From NCBI RefSeq assembly GCF_015209965.1, contig NZ_MU158692.1, positions 261,841-325,840 of the forward strand: DNA of 64,000 nt, given 5' to 3'. Below are positions 41,513 through 50,191 of the stretch, one piece after another; within the stretch, counting starts at the first letter, position 1, and every line of letters begins with the position of its first letter. Source of the DNA: Sphingobacterium pedocola. Its GTDB lineage: Bacteria > Bacteroidota > Bacteroidia > Sphingobacteriales > Sphingobacteriaceae. A program made the translations under genes and the position numbers. Under the pieces are notes generated by a model, which saw nothing but the letters and a program-made list of their open reading frames with translations, did no database searches and had not been told where the DNA came from.

Positions 41513-42718
41513 ATGTCTTTGAAAGACAAAAATATTTTGCTGGGTGTATGCGGCAGTATTGCCGCATACAAAATAGCTTCCCTAATACGACTCCTTGTAA
41601 AAGCCGAAGCGCGTATCCAGGTAGTAATGACTCCTGATGCCACGCAATTTATTACACCCCTAACACTTTCTACCCTCTCCAATAATCCCGTTTTAGTAGA
41701 TTATTTTAACCCCAAAACAGGTGAATGGAATAATCACGTTCATTTGGGTCTACAATCCGATTTAATTATCATAGCACCCGCCTCGGCCAATACCATCGGA
41801 AAGCTGGCCAATGGACTCTGCGACAATTTATTGACGGCAATCTATCTCTCGGCCAAATGTCCGGTATATTTAGCCCCCGCAATGGATCTAGATATGTGGA
41901 AACACGCTTCTACGCAACGTAATATTGCTCTTCTCGAATCCTATGGAAATGTCGTTATCCCTCCGGGAAATGGAGAATTAGCCAGTGGATTAGTTGGAGA
42001 AGGCCGTCTCGCCGAACCCGAAGAAATACTGTCTTTTTTATTGGAAGATACCGCGACAGCGCTTCCGTTAAAAGGCAAACGAGCCCTTGTAACAGCCGGC
42101 CCTACTCACGAAGCTATCGATCCCGTCCGATTTATCGGTAATCATTCCAGCGGTAAAATGGGTTACGCGATCGCTACCACCTTGGAGCGCCTAGGTGCTC
42201 ATGTTATCTTGGTGAGCGGTCCTACAAACCTGCTCCCCCCTCATAACGTAACGAAGTTAGCCGTGCAATCCGCAGCAGAGATGTTTGCTGCCTGTAAAGC
42301 TGAATTTGAACATGCTGATATCATTGTAATGAGTGCCGCAGTAGCAGATTACACTCCGACAGAAGTAGCCGATCAAAAAATTAAAAAAAAGGCAGAAGAC
42401 TTTAGCATAGCGTTGAAAAAAACGACGGACATACTTGCTACATTGGGTAGAGAAAAGAGAACCGATCAAACGTTGGTTGGATTTGCACTCGAAACGAACA
42501 ACGAACTCGAACATGCAATTGATAAATTACAGCGCAAGAATCTAGATCTGATCGTATTAAACTCCATGCAAGATAAAGGCGCTGGCTTTGCCACAGACAC
42601 CAATAAAATTACCATTATCAATCGTGCTGGAGACATTGAAAGCTACGATCTAAAATCAAAAGAAGACGTTGCAAAAGATATTTGTGCGCGTATTATCGAG
42701 CACCAGAATGCCGTATAA
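41513..42718 (+). CDS. coaBC: Bifunctional phosphopantothenoylcysteine decarboxylase / phosphopantothenate-cysteine ligase
   Basis: 401 residues. CoaC half (1-185): the flavoprotein start GVCGSIAAYKIASLIR, catalytic His in NHVHLG, APASANTIGKLANG, and the substrate clamp PAMDLDMW (Asp where E. coli has Asn; I recall this variant as common in Bacteroidota). CoaB half (190-401): LVTAGPTHEAIDPVRFIGNHSSGKMGYAIA, then the KKTTDILATLG lid and VGFALET. Together they make 4'-phosphopantetheine for coenzyme A. Starts 12 bp after rpoZ. Confidence 0.97.
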   Translation: MSLKDKNILLGVCGSIAAYKIASLIRLLVKAEARIQVVMTPDATQFITPLTLSTLSNNPVLVDYFNPKTGEWNNHVHLGLQSDLIIIAPASANTIGKLANGLCDNLLTAIYLSAKCPVYLAPAMDLDMWKHASTQRNIALLESYGNVVIPPGNGELASGLVGEGRLAEPEEILSFLLEDTATALPLKGKRALVTAGPTHEAIDPVRFIGNHSSGKMGYAIATTLERLGAHVILVSGPTNLLPPHNVTKLAVQSAAEMFAACKAEFEHADIIVMSAAVADYTPTEVADQKIKKKAEDFSIALKKTTDILATLGREKRTDQTLVGFALETNNELEHAIDKLQRKNLDLIVLNSMQDKGAGFATDTNKITIINRAGDIESYDLKSKEDVAKDICARIIEHQNAV

Positions 42719-42800
42719 ATTAAGGCGACGCCCGAATCGTCTCCTTTACATCGATGCCACTATCCAGTGAAGTAAAAAACCAAAAGCAAAAAAAAATTTC

Positions 42801-42808
42801 TAAGTTTG
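42801..42808 (+). promoter_or_regulatory. Promoter of the START-like gene, -7 box TAAGTTTG
   Basis: Exact TAnnTTTG match ending 3 nt before ATG 42812; a leaderless message is expected. Confidence 0.6.
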
Positions 42809-42811
42809 TCT

Positions 42812-43195
42812 ATGAAGAATTTCAAGCAATATTTTGTTATTCCGTCGAGTCCTGCGGAGATCTACCTTGCGCTTACCACCGAAATTACCATTCGTCTCTG
42901 GACGGGGGATACTGTAGAAATAGATCCTCAGGTTGGGGGAGAATTTTCCTTATGGGATGGCGCTATCACGGGGCGCTTCCTCGAATTAGAACCCGGTAAA
43001 AAGATCGTGCAGCAATGGTATTTCGGCGAGCAGGAAGAGCCTTCTATCGTAACCATAAAACTCCATGAACATAAGAAAGGCACCTCCTTCGAAGTAAACC
43101 ATATTAACATTCCCGATGATGCGTATGACGAAATTGCAGCAGGCTGGGAGTCGGAATATGTAGAAAGTTTAATTGATTTTTATACGGAGGAGTAA
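42812..43195 (+). CDS. START-like / SRPBCC (AHSA1-type) domain protein
   Basis: 127 residues, single helix-grip domain. Typical elements are FVIPSSPAEIYLALTTEITIRLWTGDTV at the start, GGEFSLWDGAITGRFLELEPGKKIVQQWYFG in the middle and IAAGWESEYVESLIDFY as the long C-terminal helix. The family binds hydrophobic ligands or acts as Hsp90 cochaperone-like modules; the ligand is unknown. ATG 42812 is preferred to a TTG at 42806, which falls inside the promoter. It replaces the DUF4835 and recN genes that I recall following coaBC in relatives. Confidence 0.85.
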   Translation: MKNFKQYFVIPSSPAEIYLALTTEITIRLWTGDTVEIDPQVGGEFSLWDGAITGRFLELEPGKKIVQQWYFGEQEEPSIVTIKLHEHKKGTSFEVNHINIPDDAYDEIAAGWESEYVESLIDFYTEE

Positions 43196-43196
43196 T

Positions 43197-43243
43197 AGCA
43201 GAAAAAGGGAGCTAATATCTTCCTCTTTCTGCTATTATTTTTT
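43197..43243 (+). terminator. Rho-independent terminator after the START-like gene
   Basis: AGCAGAAA...GGG pairs with CC...TTTCTGCT (43198-43233), followed by ATTATTTTTTT. It directly abuts the end of the minus-strand Sus-like operon. On the minus strand no T tract follows, so it serves the plus strand. Confidence 0.78.
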
Positions 43244-44616
43244 TACTCTTTATACCCCTCAAAGCTAATTTCTCCTAAGCTCATAAACTGTGCGTTAAAT
43301 CCATTTTTAAAAGAAACCCTCACATATTTTGTTTGCAGAGCTGTGGCCAAGTCAAAGCTAACCACCGCCCTTGCTACATTTGAGGTATTCGTAAAAGATT
43401 GATGCGTCGTAAATGTCTTCCCATCCGAGCTTGTCTGCAAATCAAACTCTTTAGGTGCCCCGCTACCGTTGTTATGGCGTATATTCAAAATTAACTTGGT
43501 TAGCAGCAACTCCTGATTAAACGTAATAGTCGCTTCATGGGGCCAAGGTGGGATTGCTCCAGACCAAGGTGTATGCCAGAAAGTCTCTGTATTTCCGTCA
43601 ATCAATGCAGGTCCACCACCGCCGTCCCCCTCATGGTTGGCACTCACAACAACTGACCATCCTGTTTTAGAAGCAGCAGTATTAAAAGTCGTCAAGGAAG
43701 GATTGTAGACATAATTAAGCGTGTTTAAAAGTATTCTTCCATAAACATCCTCGTATTCCACCTCAATATTTTTGGTAGAACTGCCCACTACTGCGGGAAA
43801 AGTGACCAAAGTGTTTCCAACAACCTCTTCAATAGCGGTTCCGCTAGCGGTAGGATAAGTCACTTTAATTTTCTTTACTCCAATATTTGAATTGGTGAGT
43901 GCATTCAAAGTTACAATACCCAAAAAAGGAGTGACTGTTGTACCTTCAAGTTGGTAACTATAAACGTACTGTAGTTGTTTCGACACTTTACGGCCTACGT
44001 TATCTTCCAGCTCTATATTGACGCTATTTGTTCCGTCCTTTGCTTCAAATAATCCAGAAATATTTTCTTCTGCACTCTGCAAAAGCAAATCAGCAGTTCC
44101 CCCCAATATTTTTGGATAGGTAACCGTCACTGTAATATCAGCTAGATTGGGGTTATATAGATTTATACGCATTTGTCCTTCATACAGAAACGGGCTTTCT
44201 GCATTTGCAATTACTTCTTCGATAATATACCCTTTATTACTTACACTCGTCTTTGCCATTTTAGATACTACGGCATTTGATGCGTAGGATATTAAGACAA
44301 AATCATGATTACCCTGCTCCTTGGTTACAAAGACCCCGTCCTCGGTAAAATCGGTAAACTCTACGGATTTCTCCACGTCTTGATCTTTAAATGATATGAC
44401 GACTTTCACCGTCTTATCGCTCATTTCAGGCCATTTGACTACATATTTATAATCGTATCCTCCTACCAACGTTACATCAGTAGGTTTAGCTATCACATCA
44501 ATATTTCCCTGCTCTTCGCCTTGCTCCACGACAGGCAGCAGCAGATCCTGTTTCGTGCATCCCATCCATAGGAATGAACAAATTAGAAACAAACCTATAT
44601 TATTTAATCTTTTCAT
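43243..44616 (-). CDS. Surface lipoprotein with DUF4998-like N-terminus and discoidin (F5/8 C) domain
   Basis: 457 residues. Lipoprotein signal NIGLFLICSFLWMGC. An N-terminal module (about 40-130, VTLVGGYDYKYVVKWPEMSDKTVKVVISFKD) resembles DUF4998. Two or three beta-sandwich repeats follow (VIANAESPFLYEGQMRINLYNPNLADITVTVTYP). The C-terminal 145 residues form a discoidin-like sugar-binding domain (GWSVVVSANHEGDGGGGPALIDGNTETFWHTPW, then KYVRVSFKNGFNAQFMSLGEISF). It probably displays a glycan-binding module on the cell surface. Last gene of the twelve-gene operon. Confidence 0.82.
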   Translation of the reverse strand: MKRLNNIGLFLICSFLWMGCTKQDLLLPVVEQGEEQGNIDVIAKPTDVTLVGGYDYKYVVKWPEMSDKTVKVVISFKDQDVEKSVEFTDFTEDGVFVTKEQGNHDFVLISYASNAVVSKMAKTSVSNKGYIIEEVIANAESPFLYEGQMRINLYNPNLADITVTVTYPKILGGTADLLLQSAEENISGLFEAKDGTNSVNIELEDNVGRKVSKQLQYVYSYQLEGTTVTPFLGIVTLNALTNSNIGVKKIKVTYPTASGTAIEEVVGNTLVTFPAVVGSSTKNIEVEYEDVYGRILLNTLNYVYNPSLTTFNTAASKTGWSVVVSANHEGDGGGGPALIDGNTETFWHTPWSGAIPPWPHEATITFNQELLLTKLILNIRHNNGSGAPKEFDLQTSSDGKTFTTHQSFTNTSNVARAVVSFDLATALQTKYVRVSFKNGFNAQFMSLGEISFEGYKE

Positions 44617-44618
44617 GA

Positions 44619-46412
44619 TTATTGTTCAAAAAACTCACCTAAGAAATTATTTAAAAACTCAGTTCCTGGCATTTTCCAGTCATCATTTATCTCCAATTGT
44701 AGCCAGTAGAAAATCTCTGTAAATAAATCTATATTTTGAAGATAGACCGCATCATCCGACGCCGTACATATACTATAGTTTTTAATAAAAATAATACTCG
44801 GATTTCCTGATAACGCTAAATTAGGATAACTACTATTATCCACCTCGTTTATCCAATTATTACCACCAAAATTTGAGTAATGTGCTAATAAATTACTATA
44901 TAGTTCATTCTCTTCGCCAACTCTACTTAAACATGCAATTTGTCTAACTTCTGATTCAGTTAACGATTTATTCCAGACACGCAAATCAGAAATTAAATAA
45001 TTAGGTATTGCAAAGAAATTAGATATGTTTGTAAAACCAATTGTAAGAGGCTCTTGATTTTCAAACGCGACCAAACCCATCGCTATTGTTTGAGAGGCAG
45101 CTTTGACACCGTCAACGTATACATCAACCATAGTAGACGAGTTACTTAATTCTTTATAAGAAAGAGCATAATGATGCCACTCACCATCCGTACCTCTGGG
45201 AAAAGGAACTGAAATAGACGTAGCTCCATTACTAAAATTATACATAAAATCAGTACCATAGCCCCCACTGTAAAGATTCCACCCTTTTGTGCTACTACGT
45301 TCATCCGCATCTTTGCCAAGAATCATGTTATACGTGAAGTTGTACTGCATATTCCAGAACCCTTCCGGTTCTAATTTTATTTTATAATCATAGGTTATTG
45401 ATTTTGAAGACAACGTCGATGCATTAAAAACGTCACTTCCCGTCCCTGCTGGGGACTGCGCTCGTACTCCCATTTTTTCAATCCTTCGAGGTCTGTCGGT
45501 CGAGCTATAGTAATTGTATGTTCCTGGCAAATAGCCATTGGCATGAAAGTAAGTCATTGACTCTGCTTTTAATTCCAGCGGCTTAAAACCCTTGTTATAA
45601 TACAGACTAAATGTGTTGATTTCGTTATCACTGACTCCTCCGATGCTCCCCTCTGTACTTCCACCATGTGGCGAAGTGATTACAATAAGCCAACTTTCCT
45701 TTTCAAAATTATCGCCCGCCTCAATTGCAGCTACTATGCTACCAATATAGGCATCAATCTGATCTAGGGCCGCTTTATATTTTACATTTTGCACCACAAA
45801 ACCACCATCCTTACCCGCATCCAGCAATCCATTAAATTGTACGATAGATAGATCCGGCTTTTGGTCCGTTAATAGTGCTATTGCTTTTTGCTCCACACCC
45901 TTATCCGATGACTCCACGTTATTAAAATCCGCATCGGCCAATAACATATTGCTCATAGTTAGGTTTTGCACCACTGTCGCCGTTTTAAGTCGCTTGTTTG
46001 TCCCCTCAATACGATTTATTAGCGATGGCGTAAACTCCAATGGTGCATGATCATCTTCCAAATCAATTGAAGGCATATAAGACTCCTGTATGATTTTATG
46101 TTGAGAGGAAGGATAACCCGTAAGGAGAGATGCCCAACTTGCCGGACTGTCCGTATTTTGATCCGCTTTCGCCTCATAAGAATATTTACTATGCTCCATC
46201 AATTTTCCGATTGTGGTAGGCTTATATTCTTTAATCTGTGATCCGACCAGCCCATCCACAGCAATCACTAACACTTTCCGCTTCATTGCTGTATCTACTT
46301 CAGCCGTATATTCTTCGAATTGTGGTTCCGGATTCGCAAACTTCGTACAGGAAGAAGCCAGAGCAAGTCCAGTAACAGTTAACAAGAAGAACGTTCTATT
46401 AAGTTTGATCAT
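44619..46412 (-). CDS. DUF4983 / LamG lipoprotein with alkaline-phosphatase-like N-domain (copy b)
   Basis: About 597 residues from ATG 46412 (MIKLNRTFF); 46421 adds three. Lipobox SSC. N-domain (40-300): the phosphodiesterase/alkaline-phosphatase core strand RKVLVIAVDGLVG and the nucleophile-like region SPASWASLLTGYPSS. The later metal motif SDHG is replaced by SPHGG, so catalysis is doubtful. A LamG sandwich (about 340-500, WHHYALSYKELSNSSTMVDVYVDGVKA) and a DUF4983-like tail (EIFYWLQLEINDDWKMPG) follow. Same architecture as the protein at 48444. Lies between the M60 peptidase and the discoidin lipoprotein. Confidence 0.82.
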   Translation of the reverse strand: MIKLNRTFFLLTVTGLALASSCTKFANPEPQFEEYTAEVDTAMKRKVLVIAVDGLVGSQIKEYKPTTIGKLMEHSKYSYEAKADQNTDSPASWASLLTGYPSSQHKIIQESYMPSIDLEDDHAPLEFTPSLINRIEGTNKRLKTATVVQNLTMSNMLLADADFNNVESSDKGVEQKAIALLTDQKPDLSIVQFNGLLDAGKDGGFVVQNVKYKAALDQIDAYIGSIVAAIEAGDNFEKESWLIVITSPHGGSTEGSIGGVSDNEINTFSLYYNKGFKPLELKAESMTYFHANGYLPGTYNYYSSTDRPRRIEKMGVRAQSPAGTGSDVFNASTLSSKSITYDYKIKLEPEGFWNMQYNFTYNMILGKDADERSSTKGWNLYSGGYGTDFMYNFSNGATSISVPFPRGTDGEWHHYALSYKELSNSSTMVDVYVDGVKAASQTIAMGLVAFENQEPLTIGFTNISNFFAIPNYLISDLRVWNKSLTESEVRQIACLSRVGEENELYSNLLAHYSNFGGNNWINEVDNSSYPNLALSGNPSIIFIKNYSICTASDDAVYLQNIDLFTEIFYWLQLEINDDWKMPGTEFLNNFLGEFFEQ

Positions 46413-46432
46413 ATATTTCATACAAAAGTCCT

Positions 46433-48424
46433 TTAATTCGATTCATAAAAAGCACCCGCCTCTGCAATAGCCGTATGGGCCTCTCCTCCCCAATTATTTT
46501 CCGTGAATGCGAATCGTATATAGCGAATTTCCTCCACAGCATCGAACTTCATCTCCGCCCTATTTTTACGACCGCCGGCATCAGTATTCGCTGTAGAGAT
46601 TATTAATTCCCCACGATCTATCCATGGAGCATTCTCAGAAATTTTTGTAAATATTCGTGTTGCCCTTCTGAACGTATTATTTTGTCTGTTTTGGTAATAA
46701 ACGCCACGTATTGCTTGCGGACTTTTCATGTCCAAATCAAGAAATGTGGGACTCGCCACAGAAGCCGTCGTATTTGGGGTACAAGTACCATAACAAGTAT
46801 GCCAATAGGTATCCAGTTTTCCATCACTCAAGCTCGGGAAGCCTCCGCCCTCCGCTGCACTTGCCATATTCGAGCTCCAGACGAAATCTGATCCAATAAT
46901 ATCATATTTAGGGTCCAGTTCATCATTTCCGCCAGTGTTTGTCAACGGATTATACGTCCATATTTTAGTAGTCATACCAGGATAGGTATTACGCATATCC
47001 CGTTTTGCCGCGCTGCTCACCCGGATACCCCACGCATCCATAAAGCGCGCATAATCATTCCCTGTAAATTCACAGAGCGTCCTATAAAAAAAGTCCATTT
47101 TTGCTTCATTTAATGAGAATACGTAGCCCGAGTTTCTGGCCTTCGTATAAATGAAAGTCCAAAAATCCCACCCTGATTCGCCATTCTTACCCTGCACTTT
47201 ATTGAATATTTGTAAAAACGGCGTCAATCTTAGAAATGGTTCTTCTCCTGTATTAAAGTCCTTCGCAGCATTCTTGGCAGCAAATTCCAATCCTCTTGGA
47301 ATATCCCTGCTCACGGCACCATGTGCCGCAATCCCTGGATTGCCTAAGCGGTGTGCTCCACGAAATACAAACAAGTTATTTGTAGTTTCGCCCAGCGCAG
47401 ACCAGCTCCACGTCGATCCCATCTGATAGTTGTGACCTATTTCGTGATAGGTTCCCCATGCCCCATCGATCGTTCCACTAAAAATATAATCGGCATTGGA
47501 GAACTGCATAAACCAATGCTTATCTTGCGTGGCCATCCAAGGCTGTCCTGCGTGCGCATAAGCTGGCTTTCGCAATTGAATATCAAGCACACCGCGTTCT
47601 GGTAATTCAGGCCACGCATTTTTTGGATCTGGATTTCCTTTAGTTAGCCCCATCCAAGCGTAATAATCCTTCTCATAAATATCATTCCACGCTATCAGGG
47701 TCTCTGCAACTTTAAGTTCGTTTCTATATTGAAGGACCATTGAACGCGGAACTGTAAAAATAGCGCGTCCTGAGCGAAGTTCAAGCCAAGGTACATCGTT
47801 ATTCGCAACATCCTGTAACCACTGCTCTTGATTACTCTTACCCAAAATAAAATCCGATGTACGTGCAACATTGCTGAATTTCAAGCCCACGGGTTGGCTG
47901 ATCGCAATAGCCGCATGAATCCAAATAATACCACCATACGGATTACGCACATAGTTGGTACCGGGAAATAATTCTTTCACTGTGTAAATAACGGGATCTC
48001 TACGCAATGGCTCTTCCCCTGTTAAATTCACGGTGTGTGCACCCACTTGGACTGTCAAGCCCGTCACCCCTGTTGGTACCACAATTTTTACATTCTCACC
48101 TGCCGGGGCATATAGGCCAGTACTAAAGATCGGTCTTGGCGTCACCGAAATTTTCAAATCCGAATTCTTGATATATCGAAAATCCAAATCCAAGGAGACG
48201 AGTGTATCCTGTATGCGTTTAGCACTTGCCCCGACCAAGCCAGGATAAATACGGGCCCGATCTAGCATAGATTTATCTACATAATTTAAACTGGTATCAT
48301 TGGGATTTTCACCATCGGTATCGCCCGATTGGAATCCATTTTCGAAATCATAGCCATACTTACCACACGATACAAATATCAAGAGTAAAATAACTGCGAT
48401 TATGCTTTTCTTAATTATGTTCAT
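46433..48424 (-). CDS. M60 (enhancin/SslE-type) zinc metallopeptidase lipoprotein with discoidin domain
   Basis: 663 residues from ATG 48424. Lipobox VSC. N-terminal sandwich (about 50-170), then the peptidase domain with the gluzincin motif HEIGH (327-331, in GTYHEIGHNYQM) and the third-ligand Glu 15 residues further on, in SALGETTNN. M60 proteases cleave mucin-type, O-glycosylated proteins. The C-terminal 140 residues form a discoidin-like carbohydrate-binding module (GGFPSLSDGKLDTYWHTCYG, then EIRYIRFAFTENNWGGEAHTAIAEAGAF). It is the only recognisable enzyme of the operon and is likely exposed on the cell surface. Starts 20 bp after the DUF4983-a stop. Confidence 0.93.
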   Translation of the reverse strand: MNIIKKSIIAVILLLIFVSCGKYGYDFENGFQSGDTDGENPNDTSLNYVDKSMLDRARIYPGLVGASAKRIQDTLVSLDLDFRYIKNSDLKISVTPRPIFSTGLYAPAGENVKIVVPTGVTGLTVQVGAHTVNLTGEEPLRRDPVIYTVKELFPGTNYVRNPYGGIIWIHAAIAISQPVGLKFSNVARTSDFILGKSNQEQWLQDVANNDVPWLELRSGRAIFTVPRSMVLQYRNELKVAETLIAWNDIYEKDYYAWMGLTKGNPDPKNAWPELPERGVLDIQLRKPAYAHAGQPWMATQDKHWFMQFSNADYIFSGTIDGAWGTYHEIGHNYQMGSTWSWSALGETTNNLFVFRGAHRLGNPGIAAHGAVSRDIPRGLEFAAKNAAKDFNTGEEPFLRLTPFLQIFNKVQGKNGESGWDFWTFIYTKARNSGYVFSLNEAKMDFFYRTLCEFTGNDYARFMDAWGIRVSSAAKRDMRNTYPGMTTKIWTYNPLTNTGGNDELDPKYDIIGSDFVWSSNMASAAEGGGFPSLSDGKLDTYWHTCYGTCTPNTTASVASPTFLDLDMKSPQAIRGVYYQNRQNNTFRRATRIFTKISENAPWIDRGELIISTANTDAGGRKNRAEMKFDAVEEIRYIRFAFTENNWGGEAHTAIAEAGAFYESN

Positions 48425-48443
48425 AATATAAATTATATAATAA

Positions 48444-50171
48444 TTAGTATTCAAAAACTTTATATGGAGGAGTCCATGCCTGCCCTTTCAGTTGCCATTT
48501 TTCCTGTGGTAAGACTCCAAACCATTGATAAATAAATAGAGGGATATCAATTAAATTCGGAACCAACTTAAATGTAGACTCATTGATGTCTGGTATAATA
48601 AATGGAACCGATTCGTCAAATGTCGACCAACTACTTTTGTTGATTATAGTCATATTTCCAGCTTTGCCAGATACATCAGTCAATACAGCCTTCCCATTAT
48701 CATTATACATTGGCCAATAACCCTGTAAATTATTATAATATGGGGAATTGTCCGGCTTAACCATAGCCAATCCACTATATTTTCTTACATCGTCATCACT
48801 GAAGGCGATATTATAAAACTGAAAATTACACACTGTAAAATCTCCCGTATTATATTCAGAACCGGGATGTCTTCCGAAAATAAGTGGAAACGTATTTGTC
48901 AAGTTGCTCGTCCCAGCATTCGTTTCATCTGAAAGTTCGCCATCTGTATATATTTTCGATCGATTATTAGTACGATCAATTATAGCCGTCACGACATGCC
49001 ATTTACCATCATTAATCAATTTAGAGACGAGTTTCTTACCTGATCCATTGTGACCCAATTCTGCTTTTCCGCCCGCCATTAAAACCTGCCAGCCGGGAAC
49101 AGCTCCATCATCAAATTTTGGTCGCTTCATAAAAATAGCCGGATAATTATTTACCTCATCAATCACATTTTGCTTAAAAAAGAACGTGATGGTCGCACTT
49201 TCATTTCCGGCAATATTCAATTTCGACGCATCATCCAATCTGGCGGCCATCGCCTGAACACCATCAGTACTATACAGCAAACGCATGCCCGCTCCACTGA
49301 AAGGAATGGTCTTCGTACTAGGTTTTGCAATATATTTGCGGCCGAATTTTGGAGAATAAAAATATGTAAACGTATTTTGGATCGACTTACCGAAAACGGT
49401 ATTATCTGTGTTTGATTGATCTGCGGTAATTTCACCTCCTATGCTCGAGGTCAAAATCACCACCCAGTTTTCATTCGCATAATTAGTTCTGGATTTTAGG
49501 GCATTGATTAATTCCCCTAACTGCACATCCAATTGCGTAATTGCTTCAACATATTTTATATCATTAGTTTCATAAGAGTTAGCTTCACCTATTACATAGG
49601 GGTTGCTCAAATGACTTATCACTAAACTCGATTCTGTCGTAGCCATAGCATTTTTTGCTTTGTTCACGACCTCAGTATCACTGGCTACCACTTCTTTCTT
49701 ATCAACATCCTTTAATAACGTAGAACTAACTACAGCTGAAGTCGTATAAGCTTCGCTCGTGAAGTCAACATCATTCGCTTTAAGTCTTGTTACAAAAGTA
49801 GGAGCCGCTTTCAAATCAATACTACTCAAGTCACTACTCACTTTGTGTACATCTGGATGAACGCCCGTGAAAAGATTAGCCAAGCCAATCGGTTGGGTGA
49901 AATTTTCGGTAGCATAATCTGCTAAGGAACTATTTGTATACAATGCGTTCCGGGCGATAACTCTTAAATTCTCCGGCTCCAGATCTGTTAAAACTTCACC
50001 ACGTAAACCATCAACAACTACTAGCAAAACTTTATTTTTGGAGATGCTAACGTCGGTGGATCCGTAATCTTCCTTCAATAGATTTGGGAAATCCTTATTA
50101 CAGGACGACAAGACCAAGATCGAAAAAGTCATCAGAAATCCGACTTTAACATTTATAAATATGTTTCTCAT
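48444..50171 (-). CDS. DUF4983 / LamG lipoprotein with alkaline-phosphatase-like N-domain (copy a)
   Basis: About 575 residues from ATG 50171 (MRNIFINVKVGF). Lipobox SSC. N-domain: NKVLLVVVDGLRGEVLTDL (metal-binding Asp position) and a degenerate nucleophile region FTQPIGLANLFTG. The position of the SDHG metal motif reads TSSIGGE, so ligands are lost and the domain is likely non-catalytic. The LamG sandwich (about 310-450, GKWHVVTAIIDRTNNRSKIYTDGELSDE) is followed by the DUF4983 tail with PLFIYQWFGVLPQEKWQLKGQAW. Probably a surface glycan-binding protein of the Sus-like system. Confidence 0.83.
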   Translation of the reverse strand: MRNIFINVKVGFLMTFSILVLSSCNKDFPNLLKEDYGSTDVSISKNKVLLVVVDGLRGEVLTDLEPENLRVIARNALYTNSSLADYATENFTQPIGLANLFTGVHPDVHKVSSDLSSIDLKAAPTFVTRLKANDVDFTSEAYTTSAVVSSTLLKDVDKKEVVASDTEVVNKAKNAMATTESSLVISHLSNPYVIGEANSYETNDIKYVEAITQLDVQLGELINALKSRTNYANENWVVILTSSIGGEITADQSNTDNTVFGKSIQNTFTYFYSPKFGRKYIAKPSTKTIPFSGAGMRLLYSTDGVQAMAARLDDASKLNIAGNESATITFFFKQNVIDEVNNYPAIFMKRPKFDDGAVPGWQVLMAGGKAELGHNGSGKKLVSKLINDGKWHVVTAIIDRTNNRSKIYTDGELSDETNAGTSNLTNTFPLIFGRHPGSEYNTGDFTVCNFQFYNIAFSDDDVRKYSGLAMVKPDNSPYYNNLQGYWPMYNDNGKAVLTDVSGKAGNMTIINKSSWSTFDESVPFIIPDINESTFKLVPNLIDIPLFIYQWFGVLPQEKWQLKGQAWTPPYKVFEY

Positions 50172-50191
50172 ATTCAACACCTTAAAATGAG

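Noticed and set aside
44619..50171. Active phosphodiesterase or sulfatase genes
   Set aside because: The family-defining metal motif SDHG is missing in both copies, so I do not call an enzyme.
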